A stretch of DNA of 64,000 nucleotides from Dactylorhiza incarnata (GCA_033032865.1 JAWHQI010000610.1:310001-374000), one strand, 5' to 3'; counted from the first letter of the stretch, positions 1 to 11,182 are shown. Numbers and translations: made by a program. Notes: generated from the sequence alone by a model not told the origin.

Positions 1-299
1 AAGTTAAAGATTCTTCCCATCTCAACTTTCAGATAAGTTCTGTTCATCGAGTCTTCAAGAAGTTTTCGTCGAGTAGTTAAGAGAATTCGTCGAGTAGTCA
101 AAGACTTCACGAGTTCACTCGACGAATGAAGTCAGAGCGCTTTCGTTTTCAAAATCGCAGACGACTTTCCATTTAGGTCTTCACCATGTACATTACACGT
201 GGAGATGTCTCCTTAGTTTCCGATTTTAGCTGTTAGAGAAGGATCGCTATAAATTCTTAAGGGTTATTTCGTTCAACCCTACTCGTGCTTACTATTTTA
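1..299. other. Left flank, probably part of an older LTR
   Basis: No coding frame of interest is seen. The stretch has several copies of a TCGTCGAG/CTCGACGA motif between about 45 and 130. Bases 258-278 (TTATTTCGTTCAACCCT core) recur at about 9434-9451 on the other side of Tek1, so the pre-insertion site had a short local duplication. The continuation after Tek1 ends like a copia LTR, so this is probably the upstream part of the same LTR. Its start lies outside the window. Confidence 0.35.
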
Positions 300-304
300 G
301 AAAT

Positions 305-2380
305 TGTAACACCCCAAATCTGGTAGTTCCGCGAAGTAGGCGGAGTGGTAGTGCGGCACGTGAAGCAGGCTAGAATTTTCCCTGTCTGCTCTTAGCGCAC
401 GATCAGTGGCCTCATCGCGCACGACCAGTGATCGTGTGCCAGCGATCGTGCGTTAATTCAGAAGAGAATCGAGTTCTGTCTCGGACAGTGCGCACGACCA
501 TTTCCCTCTTCGCGCACGACCAGTGATCGTGCGCCAGCGATCGTGCGCTTATTCGCAAGAATTCAGAGTTCTGTCCCGGATAGTGCGCACGACCATTGCC
601 CTCGTCGCGCACGACCACTGACCGTGCGCCTGTGATCGTGCGCCCTGTTTATTCTGTTCCGCGATTTTGAGCGGAGAAGAAGATCGGGCCGTCCAAATCT
701 TTTGAGATCTGATCCGATGGCCAGGATTAGATGCTGGAGGCTTTTAGGGCTTATGAGAGGAGATTAATCCTCATTATTTTGAGGTGTTTCTCTCTCCTAG
801 GCTAGAGGAAGAGGAAGGAGGCAAGGAAGAAGAAGGAAGATCCCGCCATTGACGGAGCTCCGGAGCTCCGTTTCGCGAGCCGTTTCCAGATCCGGAGAGT
901 GCAGCCCGGTGCGGTTCTTTCCCTCCGCGTAGAATCTCGGATCCATGGCGAAGAGGAACACGTCTAGGGTAACGATTCTTCCTCCCGAACTTTGGACTTG
1001 TATTTGTCCATTCATTTCTCTTTCTTTGCTTGCATGAGGTATCTCTTTCACCAAATGGGTGAAGTGTAGGATTTCCTCAAGTCCTTCGGGACTCCGGGTA
1101 GATTGTGTCCGTCCCCGGCATATTGCATGTAGAAAATCCGGTAGTCGTGCGGATTTAGGCATTTTGTGTGAAGCCTATTCGTGGCCGTGAGCCCGAATCG
1201 GTGATGCTTGATTTGCGACGTTGCATTTAGGTTAGACCTAGAATGCGTGCCGGAGAATGACTCCGTGAACTCACCTATAGTATTGCGGGAGTTACGTGTA
1301 GGCGTCTTGTGAAGATCCCTACGAAAGCCCCATGCTTTGAGTTTTGGATGAAGGCAAACCTTCACCACGTTATTGATGCGGAGCGTATGTACCTCCTTTG
1401 TTGAGAATTCGCGAAGCCTAGATCCTTGTGAAGGGGTTAGGTGCGTAGCGTATATTTTTGTGGAGCACTTGAAAGTGCTAAACCCTTACGGGCCGAGGTG
1501 AAGCCGTACCCGCGTCGTGCGATAGATCGCGACGATTAGAGCACGGGCAAAGCTGAACCGAACCCGTTTCCATGCAGATCGGCGAGAGGTCCCTTCCTCA
1601 TGAAAGCCGTGTGATCATGGGAGAGGTCGTGGAAGGTGTCATACCTAGACCGACCAAAAGCTCTTGTTTCCCACCTAAGGTTGCGACCCTTAGGGTGGAG
1701 TGTTGTGAATTTGATGTTATGTTTAGCCTCATGCGATTTGCTTAGGCGGTTGTGGGAAACCTTCGGGTGAACCCAACCAACATCATGTGCATACCTAGGT
1801 TCCCTTCTTTTTGATGCTCAACCTAGAAGATTGATTGTGCTTGAAACCTCACCTCGTGTAGTTGCACTTTCTTTAGTTTAGTACTTGTGCTAGTATGGCT
1901 TACTTGCAGGGTAGAATCTCCGCCACCCCGGGAAAGGGGTGGGGTCGTTATAATTTGGTCAGCTGTGCTGACCGTTACTTTGTTTGCCACCGCTTGGTGG
2001 AATGTTCTTATGCAGGTGCAGGTGAGCCTAGCGGGAAGTAGCGGGCGTTGGCCCCTTTGCTGTGTTGGCCCTCGAAGGCCAGCCTTTTTCCTGCTTTCTC
2101 ATATTTTGCCGGCCTGCGTGCCGATGTATGTTTTGTTGGAGTTTTGTACATTGATTTGATGTAAGGCCCTAAGGCCGTAACTCTCATTTCTGGATTCATT
2201 CCAATGATAGTGGACATGTCTATTTGAATGGTTTAATTAATGCTTCCGCTTACGTTTTGTACTCTCGTTAGTTGTTACTTTTCTGGTTATCACCTTTTAA
2301 CTCCTAGCTAGTGTGGTTTGTATGGCGTGGGGTCCCGGCCGGACCTGCTGTTATACTTTTTGTACTGGCAGGGTGTTACA
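305..2380 (+). repeat. 5' LTR of Tek1
   Basis: It is a direct repeat of 7346-9421 at an offset of 7041 bp and has TG..CA ends. Open frames within it are identical between the two copies, which supports near identity of the LTRs. It should contain the promoter and transcript start, but I could not place a convincing TATA box. Small open frames inside it are not conserved proteins and are not annotated. Confidence 0.95.
398..650. repeat. CpG-rich inverted motifs GCGCACGA / TCGTGCGC in Tek1 LTR
   Basis: About ten copies of GCGCACGAYC or its complement GATCGTGCGC lie in this 250-bp stretch. They form two roughly 95-bp repeated blocks in which GCGCACGACCAGTGATCGTG is followed by CAGCGATCGTGCG. 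The arrangement can fold into several hairpins. The 3' LTR has the same block at about 7439-7691. The role is unknown; it could be a regulatory or transcript-structure element. Confidence 0.7.
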
Positions 2381-2383
2381 ATT

Positions 2384-2393
2384 TGGTATCGGA
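2384..2393 (+). other. Primer binding site of Tek1
   Basis: TGGTATCGGA begins three bases after the 5' LTR. It matches the usual plant initiator-Met tRNA primer site (TGGTATCAGAGC) except for a G where A is usual, and the match weakens after it. Confidence 0.75.
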
Positions 2394-2603
2394 CTTAAGG
2401 CGTCGATCCGTAGTTTAGCGAATTCGGGACGAATTCCTTTTAAGGGGTGGTGCGCACGGGCTGTGCATTCACCTAAAACGACAAAAACTAATAAGAATGT
2501 CCACTTAGGAATGAAAAAACATACGTGTTTGCGGAACCTGAGCGTTCCATGATTGATGTTTGATATGTTTAGGGTCACTAAATTGTGCCTTGCATGATTA
2601 TAG

Positions 2604-3824
2604 GTGACTAGAAGTGCTGCGGGGCGGTCTCAACCCCGTAACACCGCTGAAAGTAGTGGGTCGGCTGAGGTGCCAGCGACCACTCCTTCGGCTGAGATGA
2701 TCAGAATGGTCGCAGAAGCAGTCTTCGCGATGATCAATGCTCAACCGCAAAGGCTTGCACAGCCTGCTACGCCTACTACTGATGCAGCCCCGGTAGTTGA
2801 ACCTGCAGTGGAACCTGCGGTAGCACCAAGGGTTGATGCCCCTGTGCCAGTAGCTGCAGTGGAACCGGCGTTAGCACCGAGGGTGGAGCGTCAAGTTGCG
2901 CAAGTAGTTGCGGGGCGAGCGCGTGACCAACAATTAAAGCACTTCTTGAGCTTTAATCCTCCTACCTTCTCGGGATCTGAGTCCCCAACGGAGGCAGAAG
3001 ACTGGTTGTCAAGAGTTAGAAGAACTCTGAGGGCGACGGCGACGGACGAAGCCATGATGGTCACCTTAGCCACTTTCCTTCTTGACGGAGAGGCTGTGCT
3101 GTGGTGGGAAGAGCAGGAACTGCACAAATTCGGCGATAGAGACATTACTGAAATATCAATGGCTGAGTTTTCAAAGTCGTTCCTCCAGCGGTTTATCCCC
3201 TCTGCCCAACGCATTGCGTTACAAAACCAGTTCCTGAGGTTAACTCAAGGTGATCGCTCCGTTGACGATTACTTACATGAGTTTACCAGACTGAGTCGCT
3301 ATGCGGGGGCATTGGTGGAGGATGAGGAGACGAAGACGAATAAATTCTATGAAGGGCTTCGGGACGAGTTGAGGCTGCTCCTTGCAGGCCCTATGACGTT
3401 TGGCTTCCAAGTGATGGTGCAAACCGCCAGATCTTTGGAGTTGGACATGAAGAGGGTACAAGCAAAGAGTGTTGTAAAGAAACCCGAGTTTCATGCGCCG
3501 GCCTCTCAGTCCAAGCCGGACTTCAGAAGGAACAAGCGGAAGTTCAAGCAGGCGGAACCAGCTTCTTCGAATGTTTCGGGAGCCACGACCGCGCGGACTC
3601 CTATTACGTGTTTCACCTGCGGGAAGGTGGGACACAAAGCTGCGGTGTGTCGAAGTGGTCCCCCAAAGGCGGCAAATCGAGCGGTGGATTATGCTCGGGC
3701 TGCGGAAAAGGGCAAAGCGGCAGAGTCTTCGGCCTCCCAGCACATTCCGACTCAGCCGAGAGTCTATTCGCTTGGCCAACAAGAAGCTATACGACAAACC
3801 GACGTCGTCACAGGTACGAATTAG
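2604..3824 (+). CDS. gag: Tek1 Gag
   Basis: This is the structural protein of the retrotransposon particle. The frame opens right after a TAG at 2601-2603. The codon at 2604 is GTG, and the first in-frame ATG is at 2697, so translation probably starts there unless a leader intron joins an upstream ATG. The N-terminus is rich in Ala, Pro and Val. The middle matches the Ty3 gag core, with LSFNPPTFSG and WLSRVRRTL motifs and a YEGLRDELR segment. A CCHC zinc knuckle (CFTCGKVGHKAAVC) lies at 3609-3650. The frame ends at TAG 3822-3824, which lies inside a predicted 81-nt intron. Unspliced RNA would therefore give Gag and spliced RNA Gag-Pol. Confidence 0.9.
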   Translation: MTRSAAGRSQPRNTAESSGSAEVPATTPSAEMIRMVAEAVFAMINAQPQRLAQPATPTTDAAPVVEPAVEPAVAPRVDAPVPVAAVEPALAPRVERQVAQVVAGRARDQQLKHFLSFNPPTFSGSESPTEAEDWLSRVRRTLRATATDEAMMVTLATFLLDGEAVLWWEEQELHKFGDRDITEISMAEFSKSFLQRFIPSAQRIALQNQFLRLTQGDRSVDDYLHEFTRLSRYAGALVEDEETKTNKFYEGLRDELRLLLAGPMTFGFQVMVQTARSLELDMKRVQAKSVVKKPEFHAPASQSKPDFRRNKRKFKQAEPASSNVSGATTARTPITCFTCGKVGHKAAVCRSGPPKAANRAVDYARAAEKGKAAESSASQHIPTQPRVYSLGQQEAIRQTDVVTGTN

Positions 3825-3894
3825 AAGTTAGCTTTTACAGCTATGTATATGATTCTCACTGTTGTACGACTATGTGTTATTTGTGTACAATTAG
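3814..3894 (+). other. Predicted in-frame intron between gag and protease of Tek1
   Basis: The 81-nt segment starts CAG|GTACG and ends CAATTAG|GT. It contains the gag stop codon at 3822-3824. Its length is a multiple of three, so removal leaves gag and pol in one frame, and the flanking residues then read like the usual linker before the protease. The evidence is sequence only; stop-codon readthrough is the main alternative. Confidence 0.55.
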
Positions 3895-5300
3895 GTTTCG
3901 TCCTAATTTTCAACTATCCGGCGAGAGCTCTATTCGATACGGGTGCATCGCACTCTTTTCTGTCTGAGGACTTCGTGGTGCGAATCGGAGTGCCGTCTAC
4001 CTTTGTAGAGGATAGATTGGAAGTAGTGCTACCCAATGGATCTCGAATGAGTGCGGATAGGAAGAGCCGTGTGAAGGTGCGGATCGGAAGTCAAGATTTC
4101 GACTTGGAAGCGTCGTTACTACCGTTAGCTGAATTCGATGTGATCTTCGGCATGGACTGGCTCTCGGAGCAGCGAGCATGCATAGATTGCAATACAAAGG
4201 AGATCACTCTGGGAACGAACACCGACGATGAAACCACATTCGCCGGTATGCGAGGAGCGAGCAAGACGCTGATGTCTGCTCTCCAGGTGGTTAAGGCGGT
4301 GAGAAAAGGCGCCGAGTTGTTCTTCACCTTGTTGGAGGCTTCGGAGCCAAAGCCCAGGTTGTGTGATGTCCCAGTTGTAGCGGAATACGCCGACGTGTTT
4401 CCTAACGAACTCCCTGGGGCTCCGCCTCATCGGGAGATTGATTTCTGTATCGAGTTGGTGCCAGGTGCCAAACCTGTGGCCCGCTCACCATACAGAATAG
4501 CGCCAAAGGAATTGGCAGAGTTGAAGGTCCAATTGCAAGAGCTGCTAGAGCAAGGCTACGTACGTCCAAGTTCTTCGCCTTGGAGTGCACCGGTCCTCTT
4601 TGTGAAAAAGAAGGATGGGAGCTTGCGTCTATGTATTGATTATAGAGAGCTAAACAAGTTGACCGAGAAAAACCGATATCCGATTCCTAGAATCGATGAT
4701 CTTTTCGACCAACTAATGGGGTCGACGGTTTACTCCAAGCTAGATCTAAGGTCCGGCTACTACCAACTGCGAATAAGGGAATGTGACATTCCAAAGACAG
4801 CGTTCAGTACCCGCTTTGGGCACTTTGAGTTCACGGTAATGCCGTTCGGTCTATCCAACGCACCGTCGGTATTCATGGACTTGATGAATAGGACATTCCG
4901 AGAGTATTTAGATAAATTTGTGATCGTCTTCATCGACGACATTTTGGTATACTCTCAGTCGGAAGAGGAGCATGTAGGGCATCTGCACGCAGTCCTGAGC
5001 ACCTTGAGGAGGAGTCAGCTATATGCCAAGTTCTCCAAGTGCGAATTTTGGCTACCGTCAGTGGCATTCCTTGGTCATGTTGTTAGTGGCGAAGGAATTG
5101 CAGTTGATCCGTCGAAGATAGAAGCGATCCAAGCGTGGCCTTTGTTGAAAAACGTAGCGGAAGTCCGAAGTTTCTTAGGACTTGCCGGCTATTATAGGCG
5201 CTTTGTGGAAAACTTCTCGAGGATCGCACTTCCTCTCACAAAACTGACTAGAAAGGATAATAAGTTCGTTTGGTCGCCCGAAGTGCGCACGAGCTTTTGA
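3895..5300 (+). pseudogene. pol: Tek1 Pol part 1: protease and reverse transcriptase, ended by frameshift
   Basis: The frame encodes an aspartic protease with the DTGAS active site at 3936-3950. It continues into a Ty3-type reverse transcriptase with [27 protein letters not shown] and [11 protein letters not shown] motifs and the catalytic FIDD at about 4929-4940. The frame is open upstream to 3825, in the same phase as gag. It stops at TGA 5298-5300. The cause is one extra base near 5281-5283, just where the thumb/connection meets RNase H, because homology continues in the next frame. The break is young, since the rest of the coding region is otherwise open. Confidence 0.9.
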
Positions 5301-7281
5301 AGAGCTAAAGAGCCGTCTGACCACGGCGCCCATTCTATGCTCGCCACAAGGTACGGAAGGCTACGAAATATATAGCGACGCCTCAGGAAGTGGTTTGGGT
5401 TGTGTCCTAGTGCAGTTCGGGAAGGTAATTGCCTACGGCTCCCGGCAACTGAAGGTTCACGAGAGGAATTACCCGGTCCATGATTTGGAGCTAGCGGCCG
5501 TGGTTTTTGCCCTCAAGCTTTGGAGGCACTATCTATATGGCGTGAAGATCGATATCTTTACCGATCATAAGAGCCTCAGGTACTTACTAGACCAAAGGGA
5601 GTTGAACATGCGCCAAAGGAGGTGGATGGAGTTCCTTGGGGACTACACCTTCGATATCAAATATACTCCCGGTAAAGGAAACGTAGTTGCGGACGCGTTG
5701 AGTCGTCGGGCTCCCGCGCAAGCAAATTGGATTTTGATGCACGATGAGCGTCTAATCCGTGAGCTAGAAGAAATGGAGATCATATGCATTGATAGGAGAA
5801 CGTCTACTTCAGCATGCTTGAACTGGACGGAAGTTCACTACGACCTTGCCGACCGAGTTCGACAAGCATTGGAGTTGGACGAGAGCTTGAAACGATACAA
5901 AGCGGAAACCGTTGAAGGGTTAAACGCTGATTTCTCCTTCGAAGACGACCTTATGTGGAAGCAGGAAAGATTATGCATCCCAAACGTTGGTACTCTACGG
6001 GCGGAATTGATGTACGAGGCTCATCATACCAAGTACTCGATCCACCCGGGGAGCACTAAAATGTTTATGGATATGAAGAAACTGTTCTGGTGGCCGGGCA
6101 TGAAGAAGGACATTGCCCTTTACGTGGCCAAGTGTCATACTTGCGCGTTGGTGAAAGCGGAATGTCAACGTCCCGGTGGGTTTCTGAAGTCCTTGCCGAT
6201 TCCGGAATGGAAGTTTGATGATATTTCGATGGATTTCGTGCACGGATTGCCGAGATCGCAACATGGAAACGACGCCATATGGGTGATCGTGGACCGTTTG
6301 ACAAAGGTATCACACTTCATTCCGAACCGGAAGGATGATTCCGTAGAGAAGCTAGCAAAGCTCTATGTGGATAGTATCGTGAGACTGCACGGTGTCCCTC
6401 GTAGCATCGTCAGTGATCGTGACGGGCGTTTCACATCGAAAGATTGGAGGCTTATCCATGAACTGTTGGGCACAAAATTGAAGTTCAGCACGGCCTTCCA
6501 CCCGCAAACGGATGGACAGACCGAGAGAACCAACAGGACTATGGAGGATATGCTCCGAATGTGCGCTCTAGACTTTGGAAAGAGGTGGGAGGATCACCTC
6601 TTTATGATCGAATTCGCCTACAATAATAGCTACCAAGCCAGCATAAAGATGGCTCCTTTCGAGGCCCTCTATGGTAAGAAGTGTCGTACGCCGTTGTCTT
6701 GGGCGGAAACGGGCGATACTAAGCTATTGAAGCGAAAGGATGTTGAAGAAGCAACGTCGACGATCCGGACTATACGCGAAAGGCTATTGGTTGCCCAGGA
6801 TAGGCAAGCAAAGTATTTCAACGCCAAGCATAGGAACTTAGAGTTCGCCGTCGGTGACCGGGTTTACTTGAAGATCAAACCGTTCAAAGGGGTATCGAGG
6901 ATTCGACGCTTGAAAAAGCTCAGTCCGAGGTACTTAGGACCGTTCGAGATCGTGGAGCGTGTTGGTGATGCGGCTTATCGGCTTGCGCTATCTGCAGAGC
7001 TGAGCGGTCTGCACGACGTGTTCCACATTTCAGTGTTGAGGAAGGCAGTGCAAGAGCCTACTCATATCGTTGCGGTCGGCAAAGTTCCGGTCGATAGTGG
7101 GTTGTCGACGAAAGTCAAGCCTTTACGCATCGAAGATACCGAAGTAAAGCAGCTGCGGAACAAGTCCATTCGGATGGTAAAAGTCCGGTGGGATAACTGC
7201 GGCCGAGAGGAGCTCTCTTGGGAGAGAGAGCAAACGATGCTTGCGGAGTATCCCGAGCTATTTCCCTCAGGTAAAGTATAA
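5301..7281 (+). pseudogene. pol: Tek1 Pol part 2: RNase H, integrase, chromodomain
   Basis: This is the continuation of pol in the +1 frame. RNase H has YSDASGSG, the ELAAVVFAL glutamate and TDHKSL, and ends with ADALSRR. Integrase follows with an HHCC zinc-binding region (about 6019-6160). Its catalytic core has DISMDF, VSDRDGRF and HPQTDGQTERTNR, giving the D, D and E residues. After the GPF-type segment (YLGPFEIVERVG) comes a short chromodomain-like tail with VKVRWDN and WERE, typical of plant chromoviruses. The first in-frame ATG of this piece (about 5587) is not a real start, because the protein belongs to the same Pol as the preceding piece. Confidence 0.9.
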
Positions 7282-7331
7282 CGGTAATTTATGCTATTAC
7301 TGTTTCCTGGATTTCGGGACGAAATTCTTTT

Positions 7332-7344
7332 AAGGAGGGTGGAG
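7332..7344 (+). other. Polypurine tract of Tek1
   Basis: AAGGAGGGTGGAG lies one base before the 3' LTR, the expected place for plus-strand priming. Confidence 0.85.
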
Positions 7345-7345
7345 T

Positions 7346-9421
7346 TGTAACACCCCAAATCTGGTAGTTCCGCGAAGTAGGCGGAGTGGTAGTGCGGCAC
7401 GTGAAGCAGGCTAGAATTTTCCCTGTCTGCTCTTAGCGCACGATCAGTGGCCTCATCGCGCACGACCAGTGATCGTGTGCCAGCGATCGTGCGTTAATTC
7501 AGAAGAGAATCGAGTTCTGTCTCGGACAGTGCGCACGACCATTTCCCTCTTCGCGCACGACCAGTGATCGTGCGCCAGCGATCGTGCGCTTATTCGCAAG
7601 AATTCAGAGTTCTGTCCCGGATAGTGCGCACGACCATTGCCCTCGTCGCGCACGACCACTGACCGTGCGCCTGTGATCGTGCGCCCTGTTTATTCTGTTC
7701 CGCGATTTTGAGCGGAGAAGAAGATCGGGCCGTCCAAATCTTTTGAGATCTGATCCGATGGCCAGGATTAGATGCTGGAGGCTTTTAGGGCTTATGAGAG
7801 GAGATTAATCCTCATTATTTTGAGGTGTTTCTCTCTCCTAGGCTAGAGGAAGAGGAAGGAGGCAAGGAAGAAGAAGGAAGATCCCGCCATTGACGGAGCT
7901 CCGGAGCTCCGTTTCGCGAGCCGTTTCCAGATCCGGAGAGTGCAGCCCGGTGCGGTTCTTTCCCTCCGCGTAGAATCTCGGATCCATGGCGAAGAGGAAC
8001 ACGTCTAGGGTAACGATTCTTCCTCCCGAACTTTGGACTTGTATTTGTCCATTCATTTCTCTTTCTTTGCTTGCATGAGGTATCTCTTTCACCAAATGGG
8101 TGAAGTGTAGGATTTCCTCAAGTCCTTCGGGACTCCGGGTAGATTGTGTCCGTCCCCGGCATATTGCATGTAGAAAATCCGGTAGTCGTGCGGATTTAGG
8201 CATTTTGTGTGAAGCCTATTCGTGGCCGTGAGCCCGAATCGGTGATGCTTGATTTGCGACGTTGCATTTAGGTTAGACCTAGAATGCGTGCCGGAGAATG
8301 ACTCCGTGAACTCACCTATAGTATTGCGGGAGTTACGTGTAGGCGTCTTGTGAAGATCCCTACGAAAGCCCCATGCTTTGAGTTTTGGATGAAGGCAAAC
8401 CTTCACCACGTTATTGATGCGGAGCGTATGTACCTCCTTTGTTGAGAATTCGCGAAGCCTAGATCCTTGTGAAGGGGTTAGGTGCGTAGCGTATATTTTT
8501 GTGGAGCACTTGAAAGTGCTAAACCCTTACGGGCCGAGGTGAAGCCGTACCCGCGTCGTGCGATAGATCGCGACGATTAGAGCACGGGCAAAGCTGAACC
8601 GAACCCGTTTCCATGCAGATCGGCGAGAGGTCCCTTCCTCATGAAAGCCGTGTGATCATGGGAGAGGTCGTGGAAGGTGTCATACCTAGACCGACCAAAA
8701 GCTCTTGTTTCCCACCTAAGGTTGCGACCCTTAGGGTGGAGTGTTGTGAATTTGATGTTATGTTTAGCCTCATGCGATTTGCTTAGGCGGTTGTGGGAAA
8801 CCTTCGGGTGAACCCAACCAACATCATGTGCATACCTAGGTTCCCTTCTTTTTGATGCTCAACCTAGAAGATTGATTGTGCTTGAAACCTCACCTCGTGT
8901 AGTTGCACTTTCTTTAGTTTAGTACTTGTGCTAGTATGGCTTACTTGCAGGGTAGAATCTCCGCCACCCCGGGAAAGGGGTGGGGTCGTTATAATTTGGT
9001 CAGCTGTGCTGACCGTTACTTTGTTTGCCACCGCTTGGTGGAATGTTCTTATGCAGGTGCAGGTGAGCCTAGCGGGAAGTAGCGGGCGTTGGCCCCTTTG
9101 CTGTGTTGGCCCTCGAAGGCCAGCCTTTTTCCTGCTTTCTCATATTTTGCCGGCCTGCGTGCCGATGTATGTTTTGTTGGAGTTTTGTACATTGATTTGA
9201 TGTAAGGCCCTAAGGCCGTAACTCTCATTTCTGGATTCATTCCAATGATAGTGGACATGTCTATTTGAATGGTTTAATTAATGCTTCCGCTTACGTTTTG
9301 TACTCTCGTTAGTTGTTACTTTTCTGGTTATCACCTTTTAACTCCTAGCTAGTGTGGTTTGTATGGCGTGGGGTCCCGGCCGGACCTGCTGTTATACTTT
9401 TTGTACTGGCAGGGTGTTACA
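7346..9421 (+). repeat. 3' LTR of Tek1
   Basis: It matches 305-2380 in length and, as far as I can read, in sequence. It is followed by target duplication GAAAT at 9422-9426. Confidence 0.95.
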
Positions 9422-9426
9422 GAAAT

Positions 9427-9755
9427 CACAAACTATTATTTCGTTCAACCCTTCTCCGAGATTTTGTAGGAGAGGTTGTTCTCCGAGTTTGTAGGAGTTG
9501 CTAACTCCGGGTTGTAAGATATGTTTAAATTTGAGATTAGTGAAGAAGCCTAGTCTAGCCCGGAGTGCTAGATAGGCGAGGCGGGAAAGTGAACGTACCT
9601 ATTCCGGGGAACCATGCACTATAAATCCTCGTATTTGTGGTGTGTGCTCGTTTTCCGTGTGCTTTGTTTCTAAAGTTTTTAATTCCGCATAAAGCCATAA
9701 AATTCACATATTCACTCCCTCTAGGTGATTTAGGTAGCAACTAGATACTTTCAAT
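9427..9755 (+). repeat. Probable 3' end of an older copia-type LTR, disrupted by Tek1
   Basis: The segment ends with CCCTCTAGGTGATTTAGG and a TACTTTCA end, a style common at the 3' end of plant Ty1/copia LTRs. No primer site follows; AT-rich repeats start at 9756. Whether it was a solo LTR or part of a longer element cannot be decided here. Confidence 0.35.
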
Positions 9756-10560
9756 ATATATGCATATATGTATATATGTATATATGGATTTTAAAGAACT
9801 ATTTTTTCAATAATAAGAAATAGGTTATTTGTCATGAAAATAAGGTATCAATAGCGAATATATAATATTAAAATAATACATAAAATGATAGTTTCCTTTC
9901 TAGCTCAGTTGTTAGAGTGCTTCTCTTAATTTTATCTATGTGGTCTTGGGTTCTACTTCTAATCCTATAGATGATTAATATTTAAAGTTTTATTTTTTTA
10001 TAAACAAACTCATTATATTACCTTGTTTAAAAATTATTTTTTATAAATAAATTCGTTGCTATGTTTAAAGTTTTATTTTTTGTATAAACAAACGCATGAT
10101 TAAGTCATTGTTTAAATAATTATTTTTTATAAATAATTCATTGATCATTTCTTGTTTAAAGATTACTTTGTAGAAACAAGTTAATTAGTGGAAGATGGCG
10201 AGGAGAAAAGCCAGGGAGATGAGGATGAAGGTTGAAGGTTGAAGGTTGAAGGTTGAAGAAGAAGACTATACCAGATGTGACCACAATGGCTTAATTAATG
10301 CGATGGTATTTATAATCACAGCTCACAAGAAGATTATATTTGGCCCATTTCAGCACATGGAAGGGCTGAAATTCCATAAATAATTATTACTAATTAATCA
10401 TCCAATTCAACCAAAAGAAATTTTAAATTATATAAGGATACTTATTAATGTGAGATTTGTCGTATATACTAATATAGTCTTGACTCAAGGTGAACCATTC
10501 AAAAGTTTTAATAAGTTAGAAGATTTCATACTAAAAGAGCTCAGAACTTTCATTTGAAGA
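9756..10560. other. AT-rich intergenic stretch with simple repeats
   Basis: There is a (TATATG)n-like run at 9756-9786. From 9976 to 10180 three or four diverged copies of a unit of roughly 65-100 bp (TTTAAAGTTTTATTTTTTATAAA type) follow one another. A GGTTGAA heptamer is repeated four times at about 10228-10258. No gene is seen. Confidence 0.6.
9893..9975 (+). repeat. tRNA-derived SINE head or tRNA pseudogene
   Basis: TAGCTCAGTTGTTAGAGTGC (9901-9920) matches a Pol III A box and D arm. GGTCTTGGGTTCTACTTC (about 9942-9959) matches a degenerate B box and T arm at normal spacing. The acceptor stem does not pair and the B box has lost the GTTCGA core, so it is not a functional tRNA. Confidence 0.45.
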
Positions 10561-10564
10561 TATC

Positions 10565-10850
10565 TTGTCTTCAGCACCAGAGAGAACTCTTTCGAAGAAT
10601 CCTTCAGAGTTCTCTTTCAACCCTCAAAGACTCCCTCGAATATCTCCTTCGGGACTTGAAGATCTCCTCCCCCTTCGAAGATTTCTTTCGAAGGCAACTG
10701 AAGAGCGACTAAAAGTGCTCGGCAAGACCACCATCTCGTTCGGCCTTCAACTGGAGAAGTGCAAGGTATTCACGCTTTTGGCTTGAAGTTTTCTTGCTTC
10801 ATCGCTACTCTCTTTTGCCGACTATCATGCTAACGACTATCTGTTTTGCT
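10565..10850 (+). other. Unassigned stretch before the aORF-B remnant of Tat-a
   Basis: A short open frame (10565-10786) has no recognisable similarity. It is followed by a T- and C-rich segment ending TTTTGCTCAG at about 10852, which looks like a 3' splice site for the exon that follows. This is probably eroded upstream sequence of the Tat-a accessory gene. Confidence 0.3.
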
Positions 10851-10852
10851 CA

Positions 10853-11182
10853 GAGGAGGATGAGATCGTGGCGGCCAAGAAGATGTCGCAGCTTGAGAAG
10901 GAGTTGGAGGACACTCGAGCCGCCCTGGAGGCCGCCCAAGTTAGGATTGCCGAGCTGGAAACTCGCCTGTCGAGCAACAACCTTCCTCGGTAGATCCTTC
11001 TCGGGTGGGCATGAAGATAAGGACCCACGGTGACGAGATGCCGCAGAACCGTCGGGAGATCGCGCGAGCAACTGGGAAGGTCGTCCTGAGCAGGTTGCGA
11101 GCTGAAGGCCATCTGGTGTCGGAGGCGATGAACTTGACTGTGATGGACATCATCACATCGCTACTCGTCTAGGAGTCTACCT
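10853..11182 (+). pseudogene. Tat-a aORF-B, last exon (5' part), interrupted by Sir1
   Basis: The first residues form a heptad-rich coiled coil (SQLEKELEDTRAALEAAQ, then RIAELETRL), matching the coiled-coil start of the last aORF-B exon in Tat-e (53143 onward). A stop follows within the exon near 10992, so the gene is decayed. Sir1 was inserted after 11182. The exon resumes at 21115 with its acidic C-terminus. It is identified by position, splice site and domain order rather than high identity. Confidence 0.5.

Larger units (their letters stand above)
305..9421 (+). mobile_element. Tek1: complete Ty3/gypsy chromodomain retrotransposon (Tekay/Del-like)
   Basis: The element is 9117 bp and flanked by a perfect 5-bp target duplication, GAAAT at 300-304 and 9422-9426. 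Both LTRs run from TGTAACACCCC to TGTTACA and are 2076 bp long. In order it has a Met-type primer site, gag with a CCHC knuckle, protease, reverse transcriptase, RNase H, integrase and a C-terminal chromodomain-like segment, then a purine tract. Long LTRs plus a chromodomain point to the Tekay/Del lineage. The LTRs show no difference I could find, which indicates a recent insertion. Pol is broken by a single-base insertion near 5281, so this copy probably cannot supply a full Pol by itself. Confidence 0.95.

Noticed and set aside
797..1368. Two overlapping minus-strand frames in the Tek1 LTR, repeated at 7838-8409
   Set aside because: They are identical only because the LTRs are; no domains, and they lie in LTR sequence antisense to the element.
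7062..7463. 133-aa minus-strand frame across the pol end and 3' LTR of Tek1
   Set aside because: It is a shadow of pol and crosses the LTR border.
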